Origin: JACPYF01 sp964348695
GTDB lineage: Bacteria; Patescibacteriota; Saccharimonadia; Saccharimonadales; Saccharimonadaceae
Direction of reading: 5' to 3'
Length of the DNA stretch: 64,000 nt
NCBI GenBank assembly: GCA_964348695.1
Contig: CAYGDI010000002.1
Span: forward strand, 124,001-188,000
Shown here: positions 16,105 to 23,639 of the stretch, in pieces
Position numbering within the stretch: position 1 is the first letter of the stretch
Layout of the letters: each line of letters starts with the position of its first letter
Program-made: the position numbers and the translations under genes
Notes under the pieces: model-generated
What the model was told of the DNA's origin: nothing
Databases searched by the model: none
The model's input: the letters and a program-made list of their open reading frames with translations, nothing else

Positions 16105-16130
16105 GATTCAGTAGAAAGATTCGGTAGAAA
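16105..16130. repeat. Tandem 13-bp direct repeat 3' of tRNA-Ala
   Basis: GATTCAGTAGAAA (16105-16117) is followed directly by GATTCGGTAGAAA (16118-16130), one mismatch. It abuts the tRNA 3' end at 16131. Confidence 0.7.
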
Positions 16131-16207
16131 TGGTGGAGATACGCGGATTCGAACCGCGGACCTCTTCGCTGCCAGCGAAGCGCTCTAGCCAACTGAGCTA
16201 CATCCCC
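16131..16207 (-). tRNA. tRNA-Ala (anticodon GGC)
   Basis: A complete 77-nt cloverleaf on the minus strand: acceptor GGGGATG/TATCTCC, D-arm with AGCTCAGTTGGCTAGAGC, anticodon arm CTTCG-CTGGCAG-CGAAG giving GGC, and a TTCGAAT T-loop closed by CGCGG/CCGCG. The acceptor contains the G3-U70 pair that is the identity mark of tRNA-Ala. The CCA end is encoded. An extended -10 (TGC-TAGAAT, 16219-16224) lies just upstream. Confidence 0.97.
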
Positions 16208-16223
16208 TCGTTCCAGCTATTCT

Positions 16224-16351
16224 AGCAAACAAATCCGCCCCTGAAAAGAGACGGACTGGAGTTGATGCGCGCCCACCCGGGGCGGGTTGTTTGTAGTATC
16301 TCGGAAGTTGTTTGTTTTTGTAGGCAAGCGCCCCTGTGCGCATCAGCTAAC
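16224..16351 (-). ncRNA. Candidate structured small RNA of ~125 nt
   Basis: Between a minus-strand promoter and a terminator hairpin lies a segment with strong base-pairing. P1 pairs 16263-16270 with 16338-16345 (TGATGCGC/GCGCATCA). P2 pairs 16279-16284 with 16329-16334 (GGGGCG/CGCCCC). They enclose a ~44-nt A/C-rich unpaired loop. The 3' end forms an 8-bp hairpin (16234-16241 with 16248-16255) followed by UUUGUUUG. A competing 7-bp pairing (16235-16241 with 16279-16285) would break both P2 and the terminator. It does not resemble tmRNA, SRP, RNase P RNA or a T-box that I know. Confidence 0.5.
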
Positions 16352-16358
16352 ATAGTTC

Positions 16359-16387
16359 AATATCTCATAGCATAAGCATAAAGTCAA
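16359..16387 (-). promoter_or_regulatory. Promoter of the candidate small RNA
   Basis: On the minus strand TTGACT (16382-16387), a 17-bp spacer ending in TGA, and GATATT (16359-16364). The start would be near 16352, at the base of P1. Confidence 0.5.
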
Positions 16388-16522
16388 CTGTGGTCATGGT
16401 AATTTGGCGCAAAGTGTGTTTAACTGATTAGCGTTAGGAAAGTAAAATCACATTAATAAGATTTTTAATTAGTTCGGTCGGTCTGACACTTTTATATAGA
16501 AAAACAGGAAAATTTGATACAC

Positions 16523-16789
16523 ATGGCAACTAAACTTTTTGTCGGCAGCCTAGCATGGGCTACCACAGACGACCAGCTAAAAGCTCATTTTGAAGCAGTT
16601 GGTACAACTACAAGTGCGCGTGTCGTGACTGACCGTGAATCTGGACGATCACGGGGCTTCGGTTTTGTAGAGTTCGAAAATGAAGACGATGCTAAAAAAG
16701 CAATCGACACATTGAACGGCTCACAGCTTGACGGACGAGAAATCACCGTCAACGAAGCACGTCCGCGTGAAGAAAAACCACGCTACTAA
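16523..16789 (+). CDS. RRM-type RNA-binding protein
   Basis: An 88-residue protein consisting of one RNA-recognition motif. RNP2 is KLFVGSLAW (residues 4-12) and RNP1 is RGFGFVEF (44-51); the aromatic residues that stack on RNA bases are present. It ends in a short charged tail (EARPREEKPRY). Such single-RRM proteins in bacteria are often cold-induced and bind single-stranded RNA. The upstream TTG at 16514 is less likely than the ATG at 16523; AGGA lies 13 nt before the ATG. It is followed by a strong terminator and stands divergent to the candidate small RNA. Confidence 0.93.
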   Translation: MATKLFVGSLAWATTDDQLKAHFEAVGTTTSARVVTDRESGRSRGFGFVEFENEDDAKKAIDTLNGSQLDGREITVNEARPREEKPRY

Positions 16790-16809
16790 TAATTTTTAGT
16801 ACGTGATGG

Positions 16810-16836
16810 AAAACACCTCCTTTAGCGAGGTGTTTT
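16810..16836 (+). terminator. Intrinsic terminator of the RRM gene
   Basis: A perfect 10-bp stem AAAACACCTC/GAGGTGTTTT with a 7-nt loop, ending in T4. Confidence 0.88.
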
Positions 16837-16912
16837 CTTGTTAGAATCATTTTACTAGTAATCGCAAGAGGTAGAGTGGTATACTGACTAAAAGCATAAG
16901 GAATTAAAACAT

Positions 16913-18379
16913 ATGGACTCTCAAGACAACCAAGCAGTAGACAGTGTAGCTCAACCAGTTACTACCGAGCCCCCTCAACAACCACCGACAAAACAACCGA
17001 GATTTAGCAAAAAGCGCAAGATGATATTTGTGGGTATTCTAGTCGTCGTTATATTGCTAGGTATCGGTGCTTATTTTCTACTGAACAAATCAACTACTAG
17101 TAAAACTGCTCGATCCCAGAGCTCTGAAAAATCAATGGTTGTCACAGAAAAGATATGTTTCCTACGAGTTGGATATCTGAATTGTGTTGACGACAAGGGC
17201 GAGTCTAAGGTTCGTTACGATTTACCTGATCTTGGAGCTGGAGTAGATATCCAGACACTTGTATCTAGTACAGACGGCAGTCAATATCTCGCTAGTAGTG
17301 TCACTAGTGTTTATCCAGCCAAATATTCTCTGTGGTTGATAGATAGTAAACTGGAAAATGCCGAGGAGATAAAAAATATACCACTAGACGGCAATACTTT
17401 TGGCCTAGCCCCGACATTTTCACATGATGGTAAATCTATATTGCTCAGCTTTAACTCAGAAGAAGACAGCGAACCGAAACTTTTCCGATATACAATATCT
17501 TCGAAAAAATTAGAGAGAATAGGCACAATCTACGGTAGGAATCCTGTAGAAACAAAAGACGGACGCATATTGTATACAGGACGACAATCTGTAGATTATA
17601 GACCTTCTGTAGTAGATGCCAATGGTGAAAATAATGAAGTACTAGATAGCTTTGCTACTGGTAGTGTTGTTGATGGAGTGTTTTATTTTAGCTACGACTA
17701 TAACAGTGACTCTATATATGCTGGAACTTACATAAAATCAACTGGCAGCGAAAAAGCTGAGTACAAAAATGTAGTCCAGACTTTATCTAAAGCAGAATCG
17801 GGAGATAAATTGACATATTTGCAAGGAGACATTGCCAAAGCAGGGGGTTCCTCTGGAGATATAGTGACAATTATGAATGCGAAGATTTTAGTCTTACACA
17901 CTGGAAATACTATTTTACTGTTTAATAAAAAAGATGGTCATCTCATCAAAACTATCGATAAAACCGGCACATTTGTCGGGTTGTTCACCAAAAAACAAAT
18001 CGCACAACTAAAAGTCAGCAAACAACAAACAGAGCAAGTTGAAGAGACGATCGGCGGTTACGATAGTGCTCCACCAGAACTTCAGGAGCTTGCCAAAAAC
18101 CTACTGAAGGAACTACAAACAGGTGGTAGCGGTAGCTGTGGAACCGAGGAAGCATACGTAGGCATTGGAGAAGTGCTGGAAAATCGTTTTGTCTGGATAT
18201 CTAGTGGCTGTGAAAATGCTGGAGGATCATCGCTCTACGTGAAAGATAATGGTGTTTGGATCGCAACCGCAATTGAAAAGAATTCGCAGGACTGTAGCGA
18301 TGTGGACAAATACAAGATACCGAAATCAATAGTTGCAGTTTGTTATGTCGGTAATGTAGAGCGAGAAAATACCTACTAA
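16913..18379 (+). CDS. Anchored surface protein with beta-propeller-like outer domain
   Basis: A 488-residue protein with a Gln/Pro-rich cytoplasmic N-terminus (1-30), a basic stop (FSKKRK), one membrane helix (~38-58, MIFVGILVVVILLGIGAYFL) and a large outer part. The outer part has repeated blade-like strands with polar turns (e.g. APTFSHDGKSILLSF, NPVETKDGRILYTG), which recall TolB/PD40 blades. The C-terminal ~90 residues contain four cysteines (GSGSCGTEE, SSGCENAG, SQDCSDVD, VAVCYVG), likely disulfide-bonded. A TATACT and a TAAGGAA Shine-Dalgarno precede the ATG. No exact family is assigned. Confidence 0.7.
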   Translation: MDSQDNQAVDSVAQPVTTEPPQQPPTKQPRFSKKRKMIFVGILVVVILLGIGAYFLLNKSTTSKTARSQSSEKSMVVTEKICFLRVGYLNCVDDKGESKVRYDLPDLGAGVDIQTLVSSTDGSQYLASSVTSVYPAKYSLWLIDSKLENAEEIKNIPLDGNTFGLAPTFSHDGKSILLSFNSEEDSEPKLFRYTISSKKLERIGTIYGRNPVETKDGRILYTGRQSVDYRPSVVDANGENNEVLDSFATGSVVDGVFYFSYDYNSDSIYAGTYIKSTGSEKAEYKNVVQTLSKAESGDKLTYLQGDIAKAGGSSGDIVTIMNAKILVLHTGNTILLFNKKDGHLIKTIDKTGTFVGLFTKKQIAQLKVSKQQTEQVEETIGGYDSAPPELQELAKNLLKELQTGGSGSCGTEEAYVGIGEVLENRFVWISSGCENAGGSSLYVKDNGVWIATAIEKNSQDCSDVDKYKIPKSIVAVCYVGNVERENTY

Positions 18380-18423
18380 CATATATTTTTGGTTTATAGT
18401 ATCAATATTATAGAGACCATATT

Positions 18424-18663
18424 TTATACTTTTTCAAAACGTTTCACGACTTTGCCGCCTACATTTAGCTCCTCGATGAACATAGTGTAAGGGCGGATCC
18501 ATATAGAGGGTAGTTTCTGTTTTTGACGCTCGAGTGATTGATAAACAACATACCACTCAAGTGTCTCTGTGTGACAGGCGAGCTGTATTACTTTATATAA
18601 ACCACCCTTGTAGTGGCGATATGTACCGAGTTGTAATGTTGGTTTAGGCGGCATTGTTTTCAT
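18424..18663 (-). CDS. DUF1653 domain protein
   Basis: A small ~79-residue protein matching DUF1653: LGTYRHYKGGLYKVIQLACH, then TLEWYVVYQSLE and the WIRPYTMFIEEL ending. The family is a small beta-barrel of unknown function, often next to nucleotide metabolism genes. Its start overlaps the 3' end of the COG4997 gene; I chose the ATG at 18663, which has AAGAG 7 nt upstream, over a TTG at 18669 and an ATG at 18654. It is the last gene of the lemA-htpX-ligA operon. Confidence 0.8.
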   Translation of the reverse strand: MKTMPPKPTLQLGTYRHYKGGLYKVIQLACHTETLEWYVVYQSLERQKQKLPSIWIRPYTMFIEELNVGGKVVKRFEKV

Positions 18664-19063
18664 CGTCAATCTCTTCGTACCTTTCAGGGTTTTGTCTATA
18701 GTATTTTACCCAAGTGTCATCGTGCGGTAGTGCGAGTGTTTCAATAAAAACACCATCGGCAAATCCACCGCTCTTGGCACTTTTCTCAGCTTGCTTGTGT
18801 TTGACTTCTTTGTCGGTAATACCTTCGAGTGCCTTGAGGTCGTCGAGTGCTTGTTGAACATCTGCAATTTCGCCTACCGTGTCGTCTCTTGTAGTTGTTG
18901 TGATAGAAGCTTGCAGCTCTTTTGCTTCTTCTATAATCTTGTCCATCAACGCAGTTTTATGCTCGTCGTTTGCAAGAAATCGAAGTGTCGGTTTCTGTCC
19001 CAGCGATTCGTATATTGACGGCAGCTTATCCCGCACGAGTTTGTTCAATCTAAATGTAGGCAT
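18644..19063 (-). CDS. MazG-like nucleotide pyrophosphohydrolase (COG4997 type)
   Basis: A 139-residue protein. It begins FRLNKLVRDKLPSIYES, the hallmark of the COG4997 branch of the all-alpha NTP pyrophosphatase (MazG/PRA-PH) superfamily, and has the metal-binding pattern KIIEEAKELQAS plus VGEIADVQQALDDL (EExxE...ExxD type). The C-terminal part (KSGGFADGVFIETL) is also typical. Members are thought to clean up non-canonical nucleotides. The ATG overlaps the stop of ligA, and the 3' end overlaps the DUF1653 gene. Confidence 0.82.
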   Translation of the reverse strand: MPTFRLNKLVRDKLPSIYESLGQKPTLRFLANDEHKTALMDKIIEEAKELQASITTTTRDDTVGEIADVQQALDDLKALEGITDKEVKHKQAEKSAKSGGFADGVFIETLALPHDDTWVKYYRQNPERYEEIDDENNAA

Positions 19064-21063
19064 TATTCTATAATCTCCATCAAGGTTTTTTCATCTATTA
19101 CTTTTGTACCATATTGCGTAGCTTTTTGTAGTTTAGAAGCACCTACTTTTCCACCCGCTACCAGATATGTTGTATCCTTCGCAACACTAGTTTGAAAAGT
19201 GCCACCTAACGTACGAATCTTATCTGCCGCTTCGTCACGGCTCATAGATTCTAGGCTACCAGTTATTACAAATGATTGACCTGCCAACTTGCCTCCCGAT
19301 GTATCATGGTATTTTGGCTGAACACCAACAGTGCCAAATTTTTCGATTAGCTTGATATTGTCCAGATCGGCAAACCACGCTGAAATACTTTCGGCCACAA
19401 TCTCACCGACACCATCAACGGCTTTCAGCTCATCTAGCGTGGCGTTTTGTAAACCTGTAATAGATTTGAAAGCATGTGATAGATCAATGGCGGTTTGCGC
19501 ACCAACATGACGAATACCGATACCGAATATAAAGCGTGATAATGGCGGATTCTTTTTGTCAGCAATCGCATCGATTAGTTTTTGTGCAGATATTTCTGCA
19601 AATCGATCGAGTTCAAGCAGTTGATCTTTGGTTAGCAAATATATATCGGCCAAATCTTTGACAAAGCCGGCATCAACCAATGCGACGACATTCTTTTCAC
19701 CCAGCGTATCGATGTCCAGTGCACCCTTTGATGCAAAATGCTGTACGGCGCGCTTTAGTAGTACTGGCCCAGTCGCGCCTTTGACTCGGTAGACCGCCTC
19801 GCCTTCGGGTCGTACAAATTCTAATTCTGGATATTGGCGTTTTAACTCGTCAACAAAATCAAATTTCTTTGCAACAGTTGGGCGCAATTTTTCAATAACG
19901 CTTTCAACCTGTGGAATGATCTCGCCCGCCTTGAATATAACAACTGTATCACCAACCCGTACATCTTTTCGGGCAATTTCATCGGCGTTGTGCAGGCTGG
20001 CGTGCTGTACAGTTGTACCGGCCAAATTAACAGGCTTGAACACTGCAACAGGGGTGGCTGCGCCCGTTCTACCAATAGAGATAACAATATCTTCGACAAC
20101 TGTCGTAGTAGTTTCAGCTGGATATTTATAGGCAATCGTACCGCGAGGGTTTTTACCAACCACGCCCAAATCTTCAACAAGCTGGCGATCATTTAGCTTC
20201 ACCACCAATCCGTCGGTATGATAAGGCAACTTTTCACGACCCGCCTCAAACTGCTTGGCGTATTTTAGTACATTTTCAAAATCCGTTTCTAGATGGGCGT
20301 CCTTGTCAATTGTAAAGCCAAGCTTTTTCATGGTCGTATAGGCAAATTCGTTTGTAGGGACTTCTCTTTTATCTTCGCGCAGCAAATCGTATCCATGAAA
20401 ACGCAGCGGACGTTCGGCGACCAAACGTGGATCAAGCTGGCGTATAGTGCCTGCTGCAAGGTTACGGGGATTTGCATAGACAGGCTTGCCCGCTACTTGT
20501 TGTTTTTTGTTCAGTTTTTCAAAATCTGTTTTAGGCATGATTATCTCGCCACGAATCTCGGTGTGGCCACGGGTAAATTCATGATCACTGTACAGACGTA
20601 GCGGTACATTCGGAATAGTTTTTACATTTGACGTTACGACTTCGCCAACAGTTCCGTCGCCACGTGTAACCGCTCGCACCAACACTCCGTCTTGATAATG
20701 CAGTGCACATGCTAGGCCGTCCTTTTTTGAATCAACCCAAAATTGGCTGCCGGCAACTCGCTCATCTAGCTTCTTTATACGCTCAAACCAAGCTAACGCG
20801 TCTTCATCGCCGAAACAATCTTGCATACTCATCATGCGAGATTTGTGCGTAAATTTATCAAATCCTTTGACCGGTTGACCGCCAATGCGCTGGGTTGGGC
20901 TGTCGGGTTTTATGAGGTCGGGATTTTCTGATTCTATTTTTTTTAGTTCCGCAAATAAACCATCGTAAACTGAATCTTGGACGCTAGGATTGTCTAGAAC
21001 ATAATATTCATACGCCCACTGATTCAGCTGTTCTTTTATGCTATCAAGCCGGCTTTGTGTCAT
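19063..21063 (-). CDS. ligA: NAD-dependent DNA ligase, zinc-finger cysteines absent
   Basis: Seals nicks in DNA using NAD+. A 666-residue protein: Ia domain (RLDSIKEQLNQWAYEYYVLD), adenylation domain with nucleophile K113 in the KKDG motif (113-116), GDGTVGEVVT (135-144) and DGLVVKLND (284-292), OB domain, helix-hairpin-helix region (~470-560) and BRCT domain (~590-666). Where the four-Cys zinc finger should lie (~395-435) there is no cysteine. The longer frame upstream is rejected because it runs deep into the preceding gene; the ATG at 21063 fits the family start and overlaps that gene by 20 bp. Confidence 0.95.
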   Translation of the reverse strand: MTQSRLDSIKEQLNQWAYEYYVLDNPSVQDSVYDGLFAELKKIESENPDLIKPDSPTQRIGGQPVKGFDKFTHKSRMMSMQDCFGDEDALAWFERIKKLDERVAGSQFWVDSKKDGLACALHYQDGVLVRAVTRGDGTVGEVVTSNVKTIPNVPLRLYSDHEFTRGHTEIRGEIIMPKTDFEKLNKKQQVAGKPVYANPRNLAAGTIRQLDPRLVAERPLRFHGYDLLREDKREVPTNEFAYTTMKKLGFTIDKDAHLETDFENVLKYAKQFEAGREKLPYHTDGLVVKLNDRQLVEDLGVVGKNPRGTIAYKYPAETTTTVVEDIVISIGRTGAATPVAVFKPVNLAGTTVQHASLHNADEIARKDVRVGDTVVIFKAGEIIPQVESVIEKLRPTVAKKFDFVDELKRQYPELEFVRPEGEAVYRVKGATGPVLLKRAVQHFASKGALDIDTLGEKNVVALVDAGFVKDLADIYLLTKDQLLELDRFAEISAQKLIDAIADKKNPPLSRFIFGIGIRHVGAQTAIDLSHAFKSITGLQNATLDELKAVDGVGEIVAESISAWFADLDNIKLIEKFGTVGVQPKYHDTSGGKLAGQSFVITGSLESMSRDEAADKIRTLGGTFQTSVAKDTTYLVAGGKVGASKLQKATQYGTKVIDEKTLMEIIE

Positions 21064-22084
21064 CGCTAACCAACTTTCTATATAACAAATACACATAAGC
21101 AGCACCCCATAAAATACTCCAGGCGGAGAGCAAAAGAACAAGCAGTGGCACAATAGGCAGCCACTCCAACCATTGCACACGGGATAGGATGATGCCAGGC
21201 AGCAACACAACTGCCCATATGACAACGACACTAAGGGCCAACCAGCCATAGCGATATAATATTCGCAGCCGTCTGCTTGTCACCAAATCACCCGATGCCC
21301 TGAGGGCTCTGAGTGGGTACATGCCAGGCAATGTCACAACAACCATTGCGATCAATGAGCTTGTTATCCAAAACAATGATAGTGTAATGAGTAGTGCAGC
21401 ACATACCCAAAAAAGGATCGTGAGTAGTGGGTCACTGAATATATTTGCCGCTAGAGCTGCCCCATACCCAACCACCGCAATCGCAAAAGGAATAAGCTGC
21501 AATACCACCACACACGCAACGATACTTGTTGCGATCAACGGCGCTGCACAGCTATACAAAGCGTCGCGTAGTCTAACTTGTTTGTGACCTGCAAGTATCT
21601 GTCTCAGCAGCCACACGACAGTCAACCAACCGATCAAGGCGAGCAGCAGTCCGTATATTTGCTGACCTTCAGAAAGAGTTTGATCAAATGCACCAGCGAA
21701 TACACCCGCGAATACCGCAACATCTTGTACTAGCATACTCAGCTCTCCAGCGACAACATTGCCGCCAATCTGGTTGATCGTTGCGTCGAGTATGTCATAA
21801 CTTTCGTCCGACATGAGACCCAAAATCAAAAAAGATAGCGCTGAGTACAATATGATATATTTACTAAATAACCATTTATTACTCCAGAGTATTTTTCGCA
21901 CTTCATTCGTAAAAGCCCAATAGCCAGGTACTTGCCATGTTCGTATGTAGTCTCTTCGCCTGGTCATGCGAAAGGTTCTATGGGGACGACGTGATAAAAA
22001 ATCTAAAAAACGTTTTTTAGATTTGATAAATATTTTTTTGAAATAGCGCGTTACTTTTTTTTGTGTTGTTTGTTTTTTTGGCAT
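21044..22084 (-). CDS. Polytopic membrane protein, unknown function
   Basis: A 346-residue protein. The first ~60 residues are strongly basic and polar (MPKKQTTQKKVTRYFKKIFI..), followed by seven or eight hydrophobic segments between ~75 and 335. The segment LPGMYPLRALRASGDLVTSRRLRILYRYG (first 18 conserved-looking) after a membrane span is reminiscent of glycerophosphodiesterase-type or DUF975-like membrane domains; this is weak. It overlaps htpX by one base (TAATG) and ligA by 20 bases, so it is translated with them. Confidence 0.65.
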   Translation of the reverse strand: MPKKQTTQKKVTRYFKKIFIKSKKRFLDFLSRRPHRTFRMTRRRDYIRTWQVPGYWAFTNEVRKILWSNKWLFSKYIILYSALSFLILGLMSDESYDILDATINQIGGNVVAGELSMLVQDVAVFAGVFAGAFDQTLSEGQQIYGLLLALIGWLTVVWLLRQILAGHKQVRLRDALYSCAAPLIATSIVACVVVLQLIPFAIAVVGYGAALAANIFSDPLLTILFWVCAALLITLSLFWITSSLIAMVVVTLPGMYPLRALRASGDLVTSRRLRILYRYGWLALSVVVIWAVVLLPGIILSRVQWLEWLPIVPLLVLLLSAWSILWGAAYVYLLYRKLVSDDTKPA

Positions 22085-22959
22085 TACATTTTGTTCTCGT
22101 TAGACCGCAATCGATCAATCCTATCTTGCAAAGGCGGATGCGTGCTGAACATTTTACTAAAAAATCCCGGCCTCATCGGATTTGAAAAGAACAGATGGGC
22201 TGTTGAACCATTTTGACGCTTCATCGGCGTAGCATGTGTTGCTAACTTTTCCAAAGCACTAGCAAGAGCTTCAGGATAACGTGTCGTCAATGCACCTGTT
22301 GCATCAGCCAAGTACTCCCGCTGGCGAGATACAGCAGCTTGTATGAGTAGCGCTACAATCGGAGCTATTATGATCGCAACTACTCCTACAATAATAAATA
22401 TCGGGGATACATTGTCTCTATCATCATCACCAAATATCATCATTCTCAGTACAATATCAGAAATCAGTCCAATAGCTGAAACCAAACCAAACACAATCAT
22501 ACTGACACGAATATCATAATTTTGGACATGCCCCATTTCATGCGCCATTACTGCTTCAAGTTCGTTGTCATTCATAATATCTAACAAGCCAGTTGTTGCA
22601 GCAACACTAGCGTTCTTGGGATTGCGCCCGGTTGCGAATGCATTGGGCGAAGGATCATTGATGACATACACCTTTGGTGTTGGCAGTCCTGTTGCAATAC
22701 TAAGGTTTTCAACTATTCGGTACAAACGAGGGTTGTCTTTTTTTTCTATTGCTTTAGCACCTGTCACGGCGAGCGCAAGTTTGCTAGCAATATAATATTG
22801 AATAACAGCATATATAAGTGCACCGACGGAGATGTAGTACAACAAGGTAGGTTCGCCGTAATACAAGCTAATACCCCAGCCCAAACCAGCTATCACAAAT
22901 ACAAATACAAGCATTATCAGTACTGTATTACGTTTATTTGCGGCAATGGCTGAATACAT
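22084..22959 (-). CDS. htpX: Membrane zinc metalloprotease HtpX (M48)
   Basis: A 291-residue membrane protease for quality control of membrane proteins. Two N-terminal helices (~14-32 and 35-55) are followed by the M48 catalytic helix AVMAHEMGHVQNYD (HEMGH near 142-146), two further helices (~155-215), and REYLADATGAL, whose Glu is the third zinc ligand. FFSNPMRPGFFSKMFSTHPP, near the C-terminus, is typical of HtpX. A Shine-Dalgarno (AGGAGTAG) precedes the ATG. It lies 41 bp after lemA, a widespread conserved pairing. Confidence 0.94.
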   Translation of the reverse strand: MYSAIAANKRNTVLIMLVFVFVIAGLGWGISLYYGEPTLLYYISVGALIYAVIQYYIASKLALAVTGAKAIEKKDNPRLYRIVENLSIATGLPTPKVYVINDPSPNAFATGRNPKNASVAATTGLLDIMNDNELEAVMAHEMGHVQNYDIRVSMIVFGLVSAIGLISDIVLRMMIFGDDDRDNVSPIFIIVGVVAIIIAPIVALLIQAAVSRQREYLADATGALTTRYPEALASALEKLATHATPMKRQNGSTAHLFFSNPMRPGFFSKMFSTHPPLQDRIDRLRSNENKM

Positions 22960-23000
22960 ATTCTACTCCTGTAATTTTATGCTTGAGCTTTGCTCTCAAG

Positions 23001-23567
23001 TTAAAATTTTACGTCGACTGGCTTTTCAGCTTTTTCTTGTTCTGCTTCTTCTAGCTCGAAAAACTCGCGCTTCTTGAAACCAAACAATCCAGCAAACAGA
23101 TTGTTAGGAAAAAGCTCTATCTTGGTGTTAAGATCACGTACGCCTGTGTTATAAAAACGTCGTGAAGCCTGGATTTTGTCTTCTGTATCTACTAACTCGG
23201 CCTGAAGCTGTTGAAAATTCTCAGTCGCTCTTAGCTGTGGGTATGCTTCGGAAACTGCGAATAGACTCTTGAGTGCAGCCTCGAATTGGTTCTCAGCCTC
23301 AGCTGTTTCTTTTACGCCTTTTGCATCTAGAGTCGCAGCTCTTGCCTTGGTAACATTTTCAAATACTTCTTTTTCGTGTTTGGCATAACCTTTGACGCTC
23401 TCAATCAAATTCGGGATCAAATCCATGCGACGCTTCAGCTGAACGGTAATGTCACTCCATGCTTCTTCTACTCTGTTACGTAGCGTTACTAGCCCGTTGT
23501 ATGTTGCCCATAAAAATATGACCAATATCACAACGACGACTGCTACAATAATACCTATCATTTCCAT
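23001..23567 (-). CDS. lemA: LemA family protein
   Basis: A 188-residue protein with one N-terminal membrane helix (residues 4-24) and a long helical-bundle domain with the typical NGLVTLRNRVEEAWSDITVQ and RMDLIPNLIESVKGYAKHE motifs and NLFAGLFGFKKREFFE near the end. LemA proteins have an external N-terminus and are often paired with HtpX, as here. A strong Shine-Dalgarno (AAGGAGGATAG) and a TATAAT ~45 bp upstream mark it as the first gene of a six-gene operon that ends in the DUF1653 gene. Confidence 0.92.
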   Translation of the reverse strand: MEMIGIIVAVVVVILVIFLWATYNGLVTLRNRVEEAWSDITVQLKRRMDLIPNLIESVKGYAKHEKEVFENVTKARAATLDAKGVKETAEAENQFEAALKSLFAVSEAYPQLRATENFQQLQAELVDTEDKIQASRRFYNTGVRDLNTKIELFPNNLFAGLFGFKKREFFELEEAEQEKAEKPVDVKF

Positions 23568-23639
23568 CTACCTATCCTCCTTGGTTAATACCTTTGATTA
23601 TACCACCCCGCTAGGATGAAATCTACACAAGCAACTCTT

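Larger units (their letters stand above)
16208..16522. other. Intergenic region between tRNA-Ala and the RRM gene
   Basis: About 315 bp with no credible ORF. From left to right it holds an extended -10 for tRNA-Ala (16219-16224), a terminator-like hairpin (16224-16255), a stem-rich segment (16261-16346), a minus-strand promoter (16359-16387) and the AT-rich 5' region of the RRM gene (16430-16522). Confidence 0.6.

Noticed and set aside
16079..16192. N-terminal extension of the prepilin frame into tRNA-Ala
   Set aside because: The frame stays open, but it reads through the tRNA and breaks the usual short prepilin leader; the ATG at 16078 has a nearby TATACT.
16208..16351. The structured RNA as a T-box, tmRNA, SRP or RNase P RNA
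   Set aside because: I see no T-box sequence, no tag ORF with tRNA-like ends, no SRP tetraloop domain and no RNase P core motifs.
21064..21249. 62-codon upstream extension of ligA
   Set aside because: It overlaps the preceding membrane-protein gene in another frame and is Cys-rich and unlike LigA; the ATG at 21063 matches the family start.
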